64,000 nucleotides of DNA from Armigeres subalbatus (Eukaryota; Arthropoda; Insecta; Diptera; Culicidae), in NCBI RefSeq assembly GCF_024139115.2, contig NC_085140.1:434743240-434807239 (forward strand), given 5' to 3'. Position 1 is the first letter of the stretch. Every line of letters begins with the position of its first letter. Below, piece by piece: positions 34,931 to 46,584 of the stretch. Position numbers and translations under genes: made by a program. The notes beneath the pieces were generated by a model. The model was not told where the DNA came from, did no database searches, and worked only from the letters and a program-made list of their open reading frames with translations.

Positions 34931-37040
34931 TAAGGTGGATCAAAAAACACTTTTTCGATTTTTTTTATGGGTCGCCTTCTTATTCGTTTTTATTAGATGC
35001 CCTGAGCGCTCTGGACAAAATTTCAGCTAAATCGATCATCGTTTGGGCAGTGCTAAACTCGTTGGAAGTTTATATGGAAAAATGTATGCAGAAACATCCA
35101 TAAACAGTGATTTAAAGTTAGACGGCACAATTTACGATGAAGAACTATGATACTCATTCAGTTCATGTAGAATTGAATACAAAATGTGATGCTGAAAACC
35201 GCTGTGCAGAGCATCAGGGCATCAAATAGAACCGAATAAGAGGACAGCCAATCAAAAAATTTAGAGAAGTGTTTTACATACTAATTTGAGCTACTTTTCT
35301 CGGCATTTTTGGATTTATTTGAGCTTATTCAAATCAATGTGATAATTCCCACAAAAAATCTTTACATGTTAGCAATCTGTCCCATTGCTCTACTTTTGGT
35401 AAGTGTGCGCGTTCAGTGAAATGTCAATAACAAATTTAATCAATTGACGATCGTCGCGTTATTCCAAATTGAACGGCACTGAAAATGTCTACTCTTTGAA
35501 TTACCATTTTTACATTTGTATATCAGAGTCGCATCCCCGCTATTAATTGTTCCTAAGCACACTTTTCGGAAATTTTGCATCAATGATTCTAATTATGGTA
35601 GGATATGGTCCACAGTATTGAAAATCAAAGATTCAAATCGCATTTTAAAGTGTGAGCCTCAAAGGTGGCTGAGTATTTATATCGTTATACGGTTAGGAAT
35701 GTCAGTATCATATTGCGTTAATCTCTAGAGTGAGAGTTAGAATATTCAGTTATGTAGCAAAAATTATTATACTGTGGAAAACGCATCAAAAATCATTTAT
35801 CCAAGAAGAAGCTACCCTCAATTTTCAAAATATCTGAATGAGTTTCTTCGGGCCTACCCGGGTACAAGCTGCTTCATTATTTTGAATATTTGGGGAGGCA
35901 ACAATCAAATTTGTGGAAAATTTAAGTTTTTTTTTTCTTTTTTTTTATTCTTTTATTCCAAACAGGCATTCGGTTAAGACACTGTATTTCCTTGTATTTA
36001 AGATGGACCGAAGGCGTTATTCAGGCATTGAATCATGAGTCATTTTGCACTTTCATTACCTAGGTAAGATCATGCAGAATCATGTATTACAACTACCCAC
36101 TAAACTATAATTTACGAAATGAAAGGGTAGCGAAAGGGAAGGATGTAGTGAATATGATTGAAAATTGCAATATTGTAAATAATAATAACTGTTGATGTAT
36201 GAAAAATCAGTATCAGTTTTTTCAGTTGAATAATATCAAAAATTCAGGGCATGAATCCATCGAGTCTACTGACAGCAAGGTTCTAATTTTCAGCAGCTGA
36301 AGAATAAAACCAACTATTTAACATAAATAGCTATGAAAAAGTCTTTCGAAAAAAAAATAACGACCCAAACAAAAGTATATTTTTGTTCTACTTGCATACT
36401 CCATTTTTAATAAATATTTGCCTTGTTCCCAAAACACAACCGGCATGAAAAACAAATGAGATTTTCGTTGAATATAAATCACTCGTTTTATTTTGAAGAT
36501 TTATTTAGAAGTGGGAAAATATTGAGGTTCTACACATATGCGTCATTCACTGATCTCTGCTGTTCCATCATTGGTATTTTTGGGAGCCGTTTCGAAAATA
36601 ATCAAACATTTCTCCATGAACTAGTGGTTTGTAATTATACCCTATCAAAACAAATACAGTATTATAACGAGAAGCCTCAAACATTGTCTGCGCCGTCCAA
36701 TATTTAATCCGCGCAAAATAACGCAAAATTCAAGAAAAAGGCAGGAGTTTAGGACTATTTTGGGTAAATGTGTATCAGTGAGAAGCATTCTGATTTGAAA
36801 AATAGTTCTTTTTCTCTATGTTAAAACACATTTGAATAATCTGGATGCATATCTCGTTCTTCATTTTCTTTGAAGCTACAGCATCAGATCACTGCTGGCC
36901 AAAGCAAAAAAAAATTTCGGGACTTTTTTTGTTTTGGCAACTCCTTTCTTCTTAATTAATCTCGAACCTTCATTTGTGTGACAGCTGTGTAAAGCCCATG
37001 ACCTGAGAGCTGTTGAAACACAATAAGGCTAAAACCAATC
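34931..37040. other. A/T-rich unique DNA
   Basis: Only short chance ORFs; no repeat boundaries or gene supported. Confidence 0.4.
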
Positions 37041-38073
37041 CAGAATAGAATATCGTGGCGCTATATTCACAACACCGTCGGCAAGGCAATCATCAGCACA
37101 TAAACACTAAATAAAACCAATTATTCCTTGCCTTGAAAATCCATCACGTCGCTGAGCCGAGTGCAATAAATTCAAACTGCTGATAAGAACCGGCTCTCCA
37201 GGCCACCTTCAAACTTTAATACACATCTATTTAGTCACAATTAATTAAATCCACCCCATTACGCAAATGATCAGACTCGTGGCCATTTTCATATGATCGC
37301 ACGCACCTCTCATATTGCCCCCAAAAAGCCTGTCGTCGTCAATCAAATAAGTAGGATAAATACGTCAAAACCCGACACAACTCATAAACTTCCCCACTTC
37401 GATCGAATTTCGGAGCACTGTGGGGACCCCCCACAGCTGCTCGTACGTCATTATTCGCGACATTAACTTTATAATCTACAATGATTTGTTTCGGCCACAG
37501 TAGCCGCCCCTACCTGGCATCATTAGCTCGATATCAACCATATCAGGGCACGTTGCTGGTTCAGTTCGCCTCGCCGAAAACACCAATTAGAATTCGTACA
37601 ACTTATTTAGGGTCGCGAGCATTCGGGCCGTGGCAGGAATCGCTCCAAACAACACATTTATATCCTAATTAGAATTATTTATCATTTCTCGCTTCACTTT
37701 TCACTGATCACGAACGCCAGCCCGACGCACTGAGTCACGCGGCCAATAAAAAAAAACACTAGCCCTGCCACCGAAATGGAAATCTTAATGAAAAACCATA
37801 AAACCACGAATGAAACCGAATAAATCTTAACCAGGCCCAGCTATCGGCCCACTCAAATCTCTCAGGACACTGATGGGTTCTCCACGTACGCCGCTAATCG
37901 ATTTTCCTCCGCCAGAGGCACAATTTTCGCGCGATGGATGGGTCAATTTGGCGATTTTCCTCGCCAGAGCTTTGCGTGTTGACGAGAAAATTAGCCTTCA
38001 AATTGCTTCCTCCCACTCGCCGGGGACCAGACGTCGATTTTAAACCGGTTCGACTGAAAAACTGTTCATTCAC
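37041..38073. other. GC-richer unique DNA, possible first intron or regulatory region
   Basis: Sequence of moderate GC with many TAATTA/AATTAG cores and no repeats. It lies directly downstream, on the minus strand, of the 5'UTR-like block at 38074-38390. No ORF of note. Confidence 0.35.
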
Positions 38074-38390
38074 CTGACCGGGGGAGTCACGTCACACACT
38101 TTCTTCGCACATGCCACCGCACCGCAGTTACGCGTCCGAACACCTCAATTTCTCACTTTTCCTATGCAAATCGATCACAGTCCGACCACACCGGCTTCGC
38201 GCGCCACCGTTTGTTAGTGTTTCGCAAGGATTCACGCCTCCACGCTCGCCGATGGAACCCCACCGTAACTGTTTCCGTTCCTGTGGATCCGCGCGCCGTG
38301 ATCGTGTCCTTTGCCTTTCGTCCTAGTTCCTAGCTGTGTCGTGTGTGCGCGCGCGGTCTCGTTGTCTGTCTGTCGGATGCTAAGAATAGA
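38074..38390 (-). promoter_or_regulatory. Possible 5' UTR exon and promoter region, minus strand
   Basis: Read on the minus strand this block is CpG-rich, has GCGCGCGCACACACGAC and AAACAGTTACGGTGG, and ends in a donor-like CGGTCAG|GTGAATG (exon edge 38074). Only short, domain-free frames are open, as in leader exons. CpG density is well above the flanks up to about 38960. It could be the first exon of the gene whose coding exons lie at 16.1-16.5 kb, but that link is conjecture. The start site is not fixed. Confidence 0.3.
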
Positions 38391-39719
38391 CTAACAAATT
38401 CTTCTCATGCAATTATCACACACTCCAGAGGGCCATCACAACAATCACGTCGCCGACGATGTCGACGTCGTCGTCGTCCACAAACACATATCGCACCGCG
38501 CCATGCTGCCTCCGGTCGGTGTTGGTTGGCAGGGCTCGCTCTCTCGCTCCCGAAAATAATTCTTAATTCTCCCGCTCAGATTCGAGTCACTCATACCACC
38601 GAATGTGTGTAAAGCCGCGGTGGAAAACCCCCTTCTGGTTTTCCAGAATGCAACCACCCGACCCTTGCGAAGAGAGGGAGCGTGCGGAAAGGCTCTGGCG
38701 ACGACGACACTGCCTGACAGATAAGAAGGATCAAACAGTAAACGGAATCAAAGCTAGGGCTCTGCAAGGGACACCAACACAGTTGTGCAACCATTGGAAA
38801 CAACGTTGACGTCCGCATGTCTGCCGGTTTGCGATGCTCTCTCGTCGGCTGTATGACCGAGCGAGGATGAGGACGAACAGGAACAAATGGAACATAAACG
38901 ATCGAGGAATAAATCACGGTGGTAACGGTGGGCTCGTAAGGACAATTTAGGAAAGGAAAGTTAAAGAACTATGTTGGCAGAGAGTGGTGAATGTTATCCT
39001 TTTTTTGTGTTCTTTTGAGTGGATCTGCCTTGATGAAGTTATCTTCCGCAGAAAACTAAAGAAAACGTGGATGTGGAGTTCTTGATTTGTTTACAGAACT
39101 GCAGATAATTTTTTCATTTAAAATCATGTTTTTTAAACAAATTCAGCTCAAAATTTTGAATCGTGGCTTATAGAACTTCTAATAGATTCTTTGAGACTTA
39201 GAAATCTCTTGAAAATCTTCACCAATTACCACCTTCAATATTCATCTCATTACTAAAAACCTTTTGAATACTACCTTGAGTGTATTGATATTTTCCTGAA
39301 TGATTTGTCTTATTTCACACAAACAACTTCAAATAGTATGCTGGAATGAAAAACTATATTTTTTATGTCTTTATTAGCGAGACTTTCAGCCCAAGGTTGG
39401 CTCGTCTCGAAACTATAATTAATATAATAGAAATTCAATGTTTCAAATAGATTTTCATAAGTTCTAAGAGTTTAAAATATTCATCAGGAACAGACGGAAT
39501 CCTTTCAAAGGATCTAAAATGGTTATAGGAACTCAAAAGTTCTTTGGAAATCTCAATGAAAAATATCGCCAAGACAGAAATTTTAAATTCAACTCAACAC
39601 TTTCAATTCCATTCAACACTTTGACTTCGGCTGTTATGGGTTGAACAGAACACGATGGTTTTGGTTGGGTCTGCTTGAATATATGTACGTGCAGCCAGAA
39701 GGCAGAAAATTGTTCGTCC
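38391..39719. other. CpG-richer DNA grading into A/T-rich DNA
   Basis: 38391-38960 has GTCGTCGTCG-type runs (near 38465) and may be promoter-proximal to the minus-strand block on its left. 38961-39719 is A/T-rich with one small retroelement tail. No gene is supported. Confidence 0.35.
39362..39412 (-). repeat. Retroelement 3'-tail fragment
   Basis: On the minus strand it reads GAGACGAGCCAACCTTGGGC, then TGAAAGTCTCGCTAATAAAGAC. The same tail, with a clear target duplication, is inserted at 56354-56409. Confidence 0.6.
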
Positions 39720-39792
39720 GAGGACCGAAATGGCCATACGGCCGAAAATCATTTGACTGAAACGGACATATGGCTGAAAATGTCGTTTAGAC

Positions 39793-41586
39793 CAGCGGTT
39801 CTCAACCTGGGGTACATGTACCCCTGGGGGTACCTTCGCTGGCCCTAGGGGGTACCCCGGACAAAAATGCGTAATGGCGGATGTATTACAATTTCAATCA
39901 AAATTTATTGATAAAGTTTTGATGATTGTGTATTTTCTATTTCAAAAAATTATATTGTACATAATATGTAATGCGATCAATAAATCCCAATTGAATCCTG
40001 CCTTCCACAACCAGGGTTAAGATTAGAAGCATCCTTTTACGCCTCTCGGATGCCTTCTTCCAAGCAGCTCGAAGACTTTCTTTCAAGAGGCTCGGAAACC
40101 TCCTTTCAAGTGATTGAGCTGCCTTCTTTCAAGAGGTTCGGAAGCCTCATTTCAAGAGGTTCGGAAGCCTCCTTTCAAGTGGTTAGGTTGCCTTCTTTCA
40201 AGAGGCTCGGAAGCCCCCTTTCAAGAGGTTCGGAAGCCTCCTTTCAAGAAGTTCGGAAACCTCCTTTCAAGAAGTTCGGAAACTCCTTTCAAGAAGTTCG
40301 GAAACCTCCTTTCAAGAAGTTCGGAAGCCTCCTTCCTTTCAAGAGGATCGGAAGCCTCCTTTCAAGAGGTTCGGAAGCCTCCTTTCAAGAGGTTCGGAAG
40401 CCTTCAAGAGGCTCAAAAACCTCCTTTCAAGAGGCCTCGACGCCTCTTTCCAAGAGGCTTGGAAGAATCCTTTCAAGAGGCTCGGAAGCCTTTTTTCAAG
40501 AGGCTTGGAAGCCTCCTTTCAAGAAGCTCGGAAGTCTCATTTCAAGAAGCTCAAAAGCCTTCTTTTCTAGAGGCTCAAAAGCCTCCTTTTCTAGAGACTC
40601 AAAAACCTCCTTTCAAGATGCTCGGAAGCCTTCTTTCAAGAGGCTCGGAAGCCTTCTTTCAAATGGTTAGGTTGCCTTCTTTCAAGAGGTTCGTAAGCCT
40701 GCTTTCAAGAGGCTCGGAAGTCTACTTTCAAGTGGTTCAGAAGCCTTCTTTCAAGAGGCTCGGAAGCCTTGCTTCAAGAAGCTCAGATTTCTTCTTTCAA
40801 TAGGTTTGGAAGCATACTATCAAGAGGCTCAGAAGCGTTATTTCAAGATGCAACTTTTAAGTGGCTCGAAAACCGCCTTCAAAAGGCTCGGAAGCATCTC
40901 TATAAGGCTCAGAAGCCTCCTCTCAAGAGGCTCGGAAGCCTCCTTTCAAGAGGCTCGAAAGGCTCCTTTCAAGAGGTTCGGAAGCCCTTTTTCAAGAGAC
41001 TCGAAAGCCTCTTATCAAGAGGTTCAAAAGCCTCCTTTCAAGAGGCCCCGACGCCTCTTTCCAAGAGGCTTGGAAGGATCCTTCCAAGAGGCTCAAAAGC
41101 ATGCTTTCAAGGCTTTCAAGGCTCTGAAGCCTTTTTCCAAGAGGATCGGAAGGCTCTTTTCGAGAGGTTCGGAAGCCTCCTTTCAAATGGTTAGGTTGCC
41201 TTTTTTCAAGTGGTTCAGAAGCCTTCTTTCAAGAAGGCTCGGAAGCATCGCTTCAAGAAGCTCATTCTTCTTTCAATAGGCTTGGAAGCATACTATCAAG
41301 AGGCTCAGAAGCGTTTTTTCAAGATGCAACGGAAGCTTCCTTTTATGTGGCTCGAAAACCGCCTTCAAGAGGCTCGGAAGCCTCTCTATAAAAAAGCTCA
41401 GAAGCCTCTAATAAAGAGGCGCGGAAGCTTACTCTGAAGGGACTCAAAAGCTTAAAGGAGCTTCCCTTCAAAAGGGCTCGGAATTATGTTTTCAAGAGGA
41501 TTGGAAGCCTACTTTCGAGAGGGGGTACCTCAAACCATGCAAAAGTTCGAAGGGGTACCTCTCAAGAAAAAGGTTGAGAACCGCTG
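39793..41586. mobile_element. hAT-type non-autonomous element, 1794 bp, with minisatellite interior
   Basis: Ends are CAGCGGTTCTCAACCT and AGGTTGAGAACCGCTG, perfect 16-bp inverted repeats of the CAG.GGTTCTCAACC type known from hAT elements. The direct repeat GTTTAGAC flanks it at 39785-39792 and 41587-41594. Inside the left end are GTACC/GGTACC-rich palindromic words, and about 1.5 kb of the interior is a minisatellite. No transposase is encoded. Excision would rejoin the GGCCGAAA-type repeat seamlessly. Confidence 0.92.
40030..41520. repeat. Minisatellite of the 5.4-kb family, inverted, inside the hAT element
   Basis: The unit is CCTCCTTTCAAGAGGCTCGGAAG and variants, the reverse complement of the 7.6-13 kb unit CTTCCGAGCCTCTTGAAAGGAGG. 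There are about 65 copies, much more diverged than in the large array, with spacer changes and deletions. Plus-strand ORFs up to 229 codons here are repeat artefacts. Confidence 0.92.
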
Positions 41587-43356
41587 GTTTAGACGAAAAT
41601 GTTATTTTACCAAAATTTCATCTGGTCAAAAAGGTTAATTTACCGAAAATGTTTTTTGGACGAAATAGTCGTTTGGCAGAAAAGGTCATTTGGTCATAAA
41701 GCTCTTTGGCCGATAAGGTCATAGGGCGATCATGTTATTTGGTCAAATAATAGTGAATGTAAGAAGTGTGTAGCGATGATAGCTGAGAAGTGAGTAGTAA
41801 AAAATAGGAAGTGAGAAATTAAACGACCCACTTCTCATTCCTCGTTTCACAATTCCCACTGTGAAAAGCGAGAAGTGTGAAATATAAAGTTGTTTCGCTT
41901 TTCATAGCGAGAAGTGAGAAATGAGACAATCATGCTCGTATGACATGGTCGACAAAACGACGATTTTTTTTATAAATTCTTGGTATTATTTTTCTGTCAG
42001 ATTTTAATACAAAAGATGTAAGCTTTTTATACAATTCCTAAATAAAAATAATACTAAATTGTAACATTTCAATACAATGACTGTATTTGCACAAACCAAA
42101 AATTGTGTACTGATTATGCCAGGTTGTAATGCAAAACTGTATTGAAACCTGCCATAAGCTGGTTGAATGTAGTTTCGGCTTGATAACCGCTTCAGCCAAA
42201 TGGAACTCGGCTAGATGACCTTCAACCTAACGTGTTTTTCGGACAAGTGATCTTCGACCAAATGGCCGATGGTCCAAACGACCTTCTCCCCTTCAAGCTT
42301 CGAGAAGTGAATTGTCTGCTTTCTGCGAGAAGCATATTGTTCAAGCTCCGAAATATATTTTTTTGGAGTTCTGAAACGCACATGGTTCGAGTTCCGAGAT
42401 TCATATAGTCCGAGTTTCGCAAATTGTAAAAATTACAAGAAGCAAATTTTCCGAATTTATGGGATGCAAAATATACGAACTTTTTAGAGCAAGACGTGAA
42501 AAATAAGGAGCGAGACGACATTTACGGTCGACCAGTTCAATCAAATGACATTTTCGGCCATGTTCAACCTATGACGTTTTCAGTCAAATGGCCTTTTTTG
42601 TGGAATGACCATTTCGTCTGAATGGCATTTTCGGCCAAATGGCTTTTTTTGTCCATTTTACCAGTTAAGCTAAACGATTTTCGTCTTCGTCCTAAAACTG
42701 GTTATTTCGGTCATATAGAATTCGGCTTTCAGCTTAACTTGTTACTCCAAAGTTCTCCTAGTTTCAGAAAACAAATTGTCCGAGTTCCGAGAAGCATTCT
42801 CTCTTTCTTCCGATAAGAAATTCTATCCGTTCATAGAAAAAAAAAAGCGCGACCGAGAAGTAATTTTCCAAGTTCATGAAGTGAATTGCCCGATTTCCTA
42901 GGAGCGTATTGTCCAATGTCCGTTTGAATTTCGAAATTAATGTAGTCCGTGTTCGAAGAAGCAAATTGTCTGAATTACGAGAAGCAAATATCAGATTGAC
43001 TAGAAGGATTTTCTCAGCGTGCTGATAAGGAATCCTTCGCGTCCCATGAAGATATTTCTCGAGATTGAATAAGGAATTCTCTACAATGCTATAAGAAATT
43101 TTCCAAAGATCCAAGGGGCCAATTGTTCAAGTTCCAAGAAGGATTTTTCTCCACGTTCCGATAGGAAATTTCGCGCTTCGAAAGGAATTATTTGTGGTTC
43201 ATATACGATTTTCTGCACGTTCCAAAAAATAATTGTTTGAGATCGTAAAAGCCGAGTTCCGAGTTTCCCCATTCCAAAATGTAAATTGTCCGAGCCTCAT
43301 GCAGCACATTTATCATTAACGGGTTACCTAAACCTAAGTTTTTAACAGAATCAAGC

Positions 43357-44573
43357 CATATATATTAGACCTCTTCATGTTTTCAAAAAGTATCAAAAAT
43401 TCAATCTGTCAGCCCAGAATCACAATTGTTATGCTAAAATAAGTCTCCTGTCAAATTTTCAGCTAATTCGGATAAAATTTCGACGTGGCTCAAGTCAATT
43501 TAGTGTTTTTGGGCTATTTTCAATTTTGGAGAAAATCTAACAAGAGATATAAACGTCGAAAACTGTCGCAACAGCCTCTATACGGAAGCTTTTGGTGTGT
43601 TTTACAAGTCTTGTGAACATTGCGATTCGTTCCGTTCACGTTTTATCCATGTTAAATTGATTTTCAAGCTTTTAAGTGCATAAAAATACTGTTTCCCCCA
43701 AAAGTCGTTGTTCTACAAAATTCCTGAATTTATGACAAATGATTGCTAATTTATTATATTATTATTCCTCTTTTTCCCCTGGAAATTTAAGTAATATAAT
43801 TGCCAATGTGCGATTTACTGTTTAATTCTTAAAAATCAGAAGCTTAACATTTGTCATAAATTTGCACGTTAGGATTTCTACAAACAAGTTGTTCGAACAA
43901 AACATAAATCAAATCATATGATATTTGATGCTTACAACAAACGACTTCCAAATTTTGTTAATTTCACCATATGTCTGCATGCTTTTAACATTGAATGCAT
44001 CGTAGTAACAAGTGAAATCGAAGCTTCTTTGTTTGAACAACTTGTTTGAAGAAATCTCAGCGTGCAAATTTATGACAAATGTTCAGCTTCTGATTTTTAA
44101 GAATTTAATGGTAAATCGCACATTGGCAATTATATTACTTAAATTTCCAGGGGAAAAAGAGGAATAATAATATAATAAATTAGCAATCATTTGTCATAAA
44201 TTCAGGAATTTTGTAGAACAACGACTTTCGGGGGAAACAGTATTTTTATGCACTTAAAAGCTTGAAAATCAATTTAATATGGATAAAACGTGAACGGAAC
44301 GAATCGCAATGTTCACAAGACTTGTAAAACACACCAAAAGCTTCCGTATAGACGTTGTTGTGATAGTTTTCGACGTTTATATCTCTTGATAGATTTTTTC
44401 CAAAATTGAAAATAGCCCAAAAACACTAAATTGACTTGAGCCACGTCGAAATTTTATCCGAATTAGCTGAAAATTTGACAGGAGACTTTTTTTTTGCATA
44501 AGAATTGTGATTCTGGGCTGACCGGTTGAATTTTTGATACTTTTTGAAAACATGAAGAGGTCTAATATATATG
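43357..44573. mobile_element. 1.2-kb foldback element with arms of about 540 bp
   Basis: 43357-43898 and 44031-44573 are inverted copies with few differences, separated by a 132-bp loop. The outer edge reads CATATATATTAGACCTCTTC and the inner edge ACAAACAAGTTGTTC. It sits in the 23-bp repeat mosaic. No target duplication is visible just outside the arms. A transcript through it would form a long double-stranded hairpin. Confidence 0.88.
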
Positions 44574-45779
44574 ACATGCTGAAACCGAATCAGTCTGAAT
44601 TGTGCCAGTCATGACAAGAAGATAAAAATTGCCCAAGTTCCTAGAAGGAATCTCCTCTCGTAAGAGTGAGAGGTTTCACGTGTTCCGGGAAGAAACCCAG
44701 ATAGCACAGTTTTATCAAATCTGGTTACAGCAACTGCACATATATGATATGTCAACTGAATTAGAACATGTGTGCTACTCAGAAAACTGCCTGAGTTCCG
44801 AGTAGTAATTAATCCGATGTTCGTCGCGTTCTGATAAGGAACTATTTGAGCTCTGAGAAGCAAGTTTAGAGCAGGATTGTCAACACGTTCCGATGAGAAA
44901 TTCGCCGTGTTCCGTGATGCGAATCGATCGAGTTTTGAAAAGAAGTTCTTCGCGTTCTTATACGGAAAGCAAATTATCCAAGTTCCGAAAGCAATTTGTC
45001 TGATCTGATGATCTGAAACAAATTGTCAAATTGTCTGATTTTCCGATCCGATCCAAGAGAATGATTTTCTCCGTGTTCCGATGAGAAGTTCTTCGATGGA
45101 AATCTCCCCTCTTCGTTAAGGCATAAGATGCAAACGAGTTATGAGAAGAAAATTAACCGTATTATGGAAGCAAATTGTCCGACTTCTCCGCATTTCGGTA
45201 AAAAAAATCTCCGTTTTTTAAAGAAACTTTCTTAATTTTCTAAATGTGGTTCACCGCGTTCCGAGAAGCAAATTGACCGAGTTGCGAAAAGCAAATTATC
45301 CGTGTCCTGAGAAACGAATTGTTCCGAGTTCCAAGACTCGTAATATATCTTATCTTTGAGAAGCAAATTGTCCGAGATCCGAGAAGCAAATTTTCTTCGT
45401 GTTCTGAAAACAAATTGTTGTAAACTTTGAGACAGAAGTATCCGCATTCCGATGAGGAGTTGTCCGTGTTCCGAGAAGCGAATTATCTGAGTTCAAAAAA
45501 GATTTTATTCGCGTCCCGATGAAAAATCCTACGCGCTTTAAGAAGCACACTGTCCGAGTCCCGAGAATTGAATAATCTGTGTTCTAAAATCAAATTACTC
45601 ATGTCTCTTAAGACAAATTGTTCGAGTTCCATAAAGTAAATTGTATGATTTCCGTGATGTCAATAGTCCAAGTTTGAAAAGAGTAATGCCCGAGTGACGA
45701 GAAGCGAATTATCTGACTGAATAGCAAATAGTCCTCTTGAATGCTAAGTGAGAAATAAAGAAACGTGTAGATAATGAAG

Positions 45780-46070
45780 GGCCCTCCTTAGCCGTGCGGT
45801 AAGACGCGCGGCTACAAAGCAAGACCATGCTGAGGGTGGCTGGGTTCGATTCCTGGTGCCGGTCTAGGCAATTTTCGGATTGGAAATTGTCTCGACTTCC
45901 CTGGGCATAAGAGTATTATCGTGTTAGCCTCATGATATACGAATGCAAAAATGGGAACCTGGCTTAGAAACCTCGCAGTTAATAACTGTGGAAGTGCTTA
46001 ATGAACACTAAGCTGCGAGGCGGCTCTGTCCCAGTGTGGGGATGTAATGCCAGTAAGAAGAAGAAAAAGA
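45780..46070 (+). mobile_element. Feilai-like tRNA-derived SINE, near full length
   Basis: The head has TTAGCCGTGCGGTAAGACGC (A-box region) and GGGTTCGATTCCTGGTGCC (B-box region). The body contains TTCCCTGGGCATAAGAGTAT and AGTGCTTAATGAACACTAAG, and the tail is AAGAAGAAGAAAAAG. The direct repeat AGATAATGAAG flanks it at 45769-45779 and 46071-46081. Confidence 0.9.
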
Positions 46071-46383
46071 AGATAATGAAGAATAAGAAAAAGATAATGA
46101 AAAATAAAACATGAGGAATTAGACAATTATTTTCCACTCCAAATTAGCGTTCGTATGAATTCATTCCCTATTTTCGATTAATTGGTCTTTTCAGCTAAAC
46201 GGCATTTTCGTCCAAATGACCTAATATTCCGGCCAAACGACATGTTCGGCCAAACTACCTGTTCAGTCAAACGTCTTATTCGGCCAAATAATCAAAAACC
46301 AAACGACATGTTCGGCCATATGACCCTTTCGGCCATATTTCTTTATCAGCTATATTTTCTTGTCGGCCAAATTATATTTCCGG

Positions 46384-46584
46384 CCTCACGTAATCCAAGT
46401 TTCAAAGTGCGTTTTTGGGGGCACACCACTGGGTACGGAAACTGTCATTTTTATTATTTCACGCATGCTGCGACGCAGCAAAGCTAAATCAACAAAAAAA
46501 ACAGTTGTGCGCCGCCTCCGTATCGAGTGGTCTGCTCCCAAAAACGCGAGCACTTTGAAACTTGGATTCCGTGAGGAGTGACCT
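46384..46584. mobile_element. Palindromic MITE, copy 2 (left end lost)
   Basis: Same family as 34716-34930: it shares AAGTTTCAAAGTGC, GGGGGCACACCACT, CGCCTCCGTATCGAGTGGT and GATTCCGTGAGGAGTGACCT. About ten terminal bases are missing at the left edge, which begins CCTCACGTAATCC. It splits the GGCCGAAA-type repeat. Confidence 0.78.

Larger units (their letters stand above)
39720..42720. repeat. Degenerate GGCCGAAAATG-type tandem repeat
   Basis: Roughly 18-22 bp units of the form (T)GGCCGAAATGACCATTT on both sides of the hAT insertion (39720-39792 and 41587-41740) and again at 42180-42290 and 42530-42720. Copies are heavily diverged. Similar units recur at 46190-46383 and 46585-46665, so the material forms the frame of a mosaic reaching to 46.7 kb. 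Confidence 0.6.

Noticed and set aside
40050..40803. 206- and 229-codon overlapping plus-strand frames
   Set aside because: Both read the inverted minisatellite inside the hAT element in different frames.
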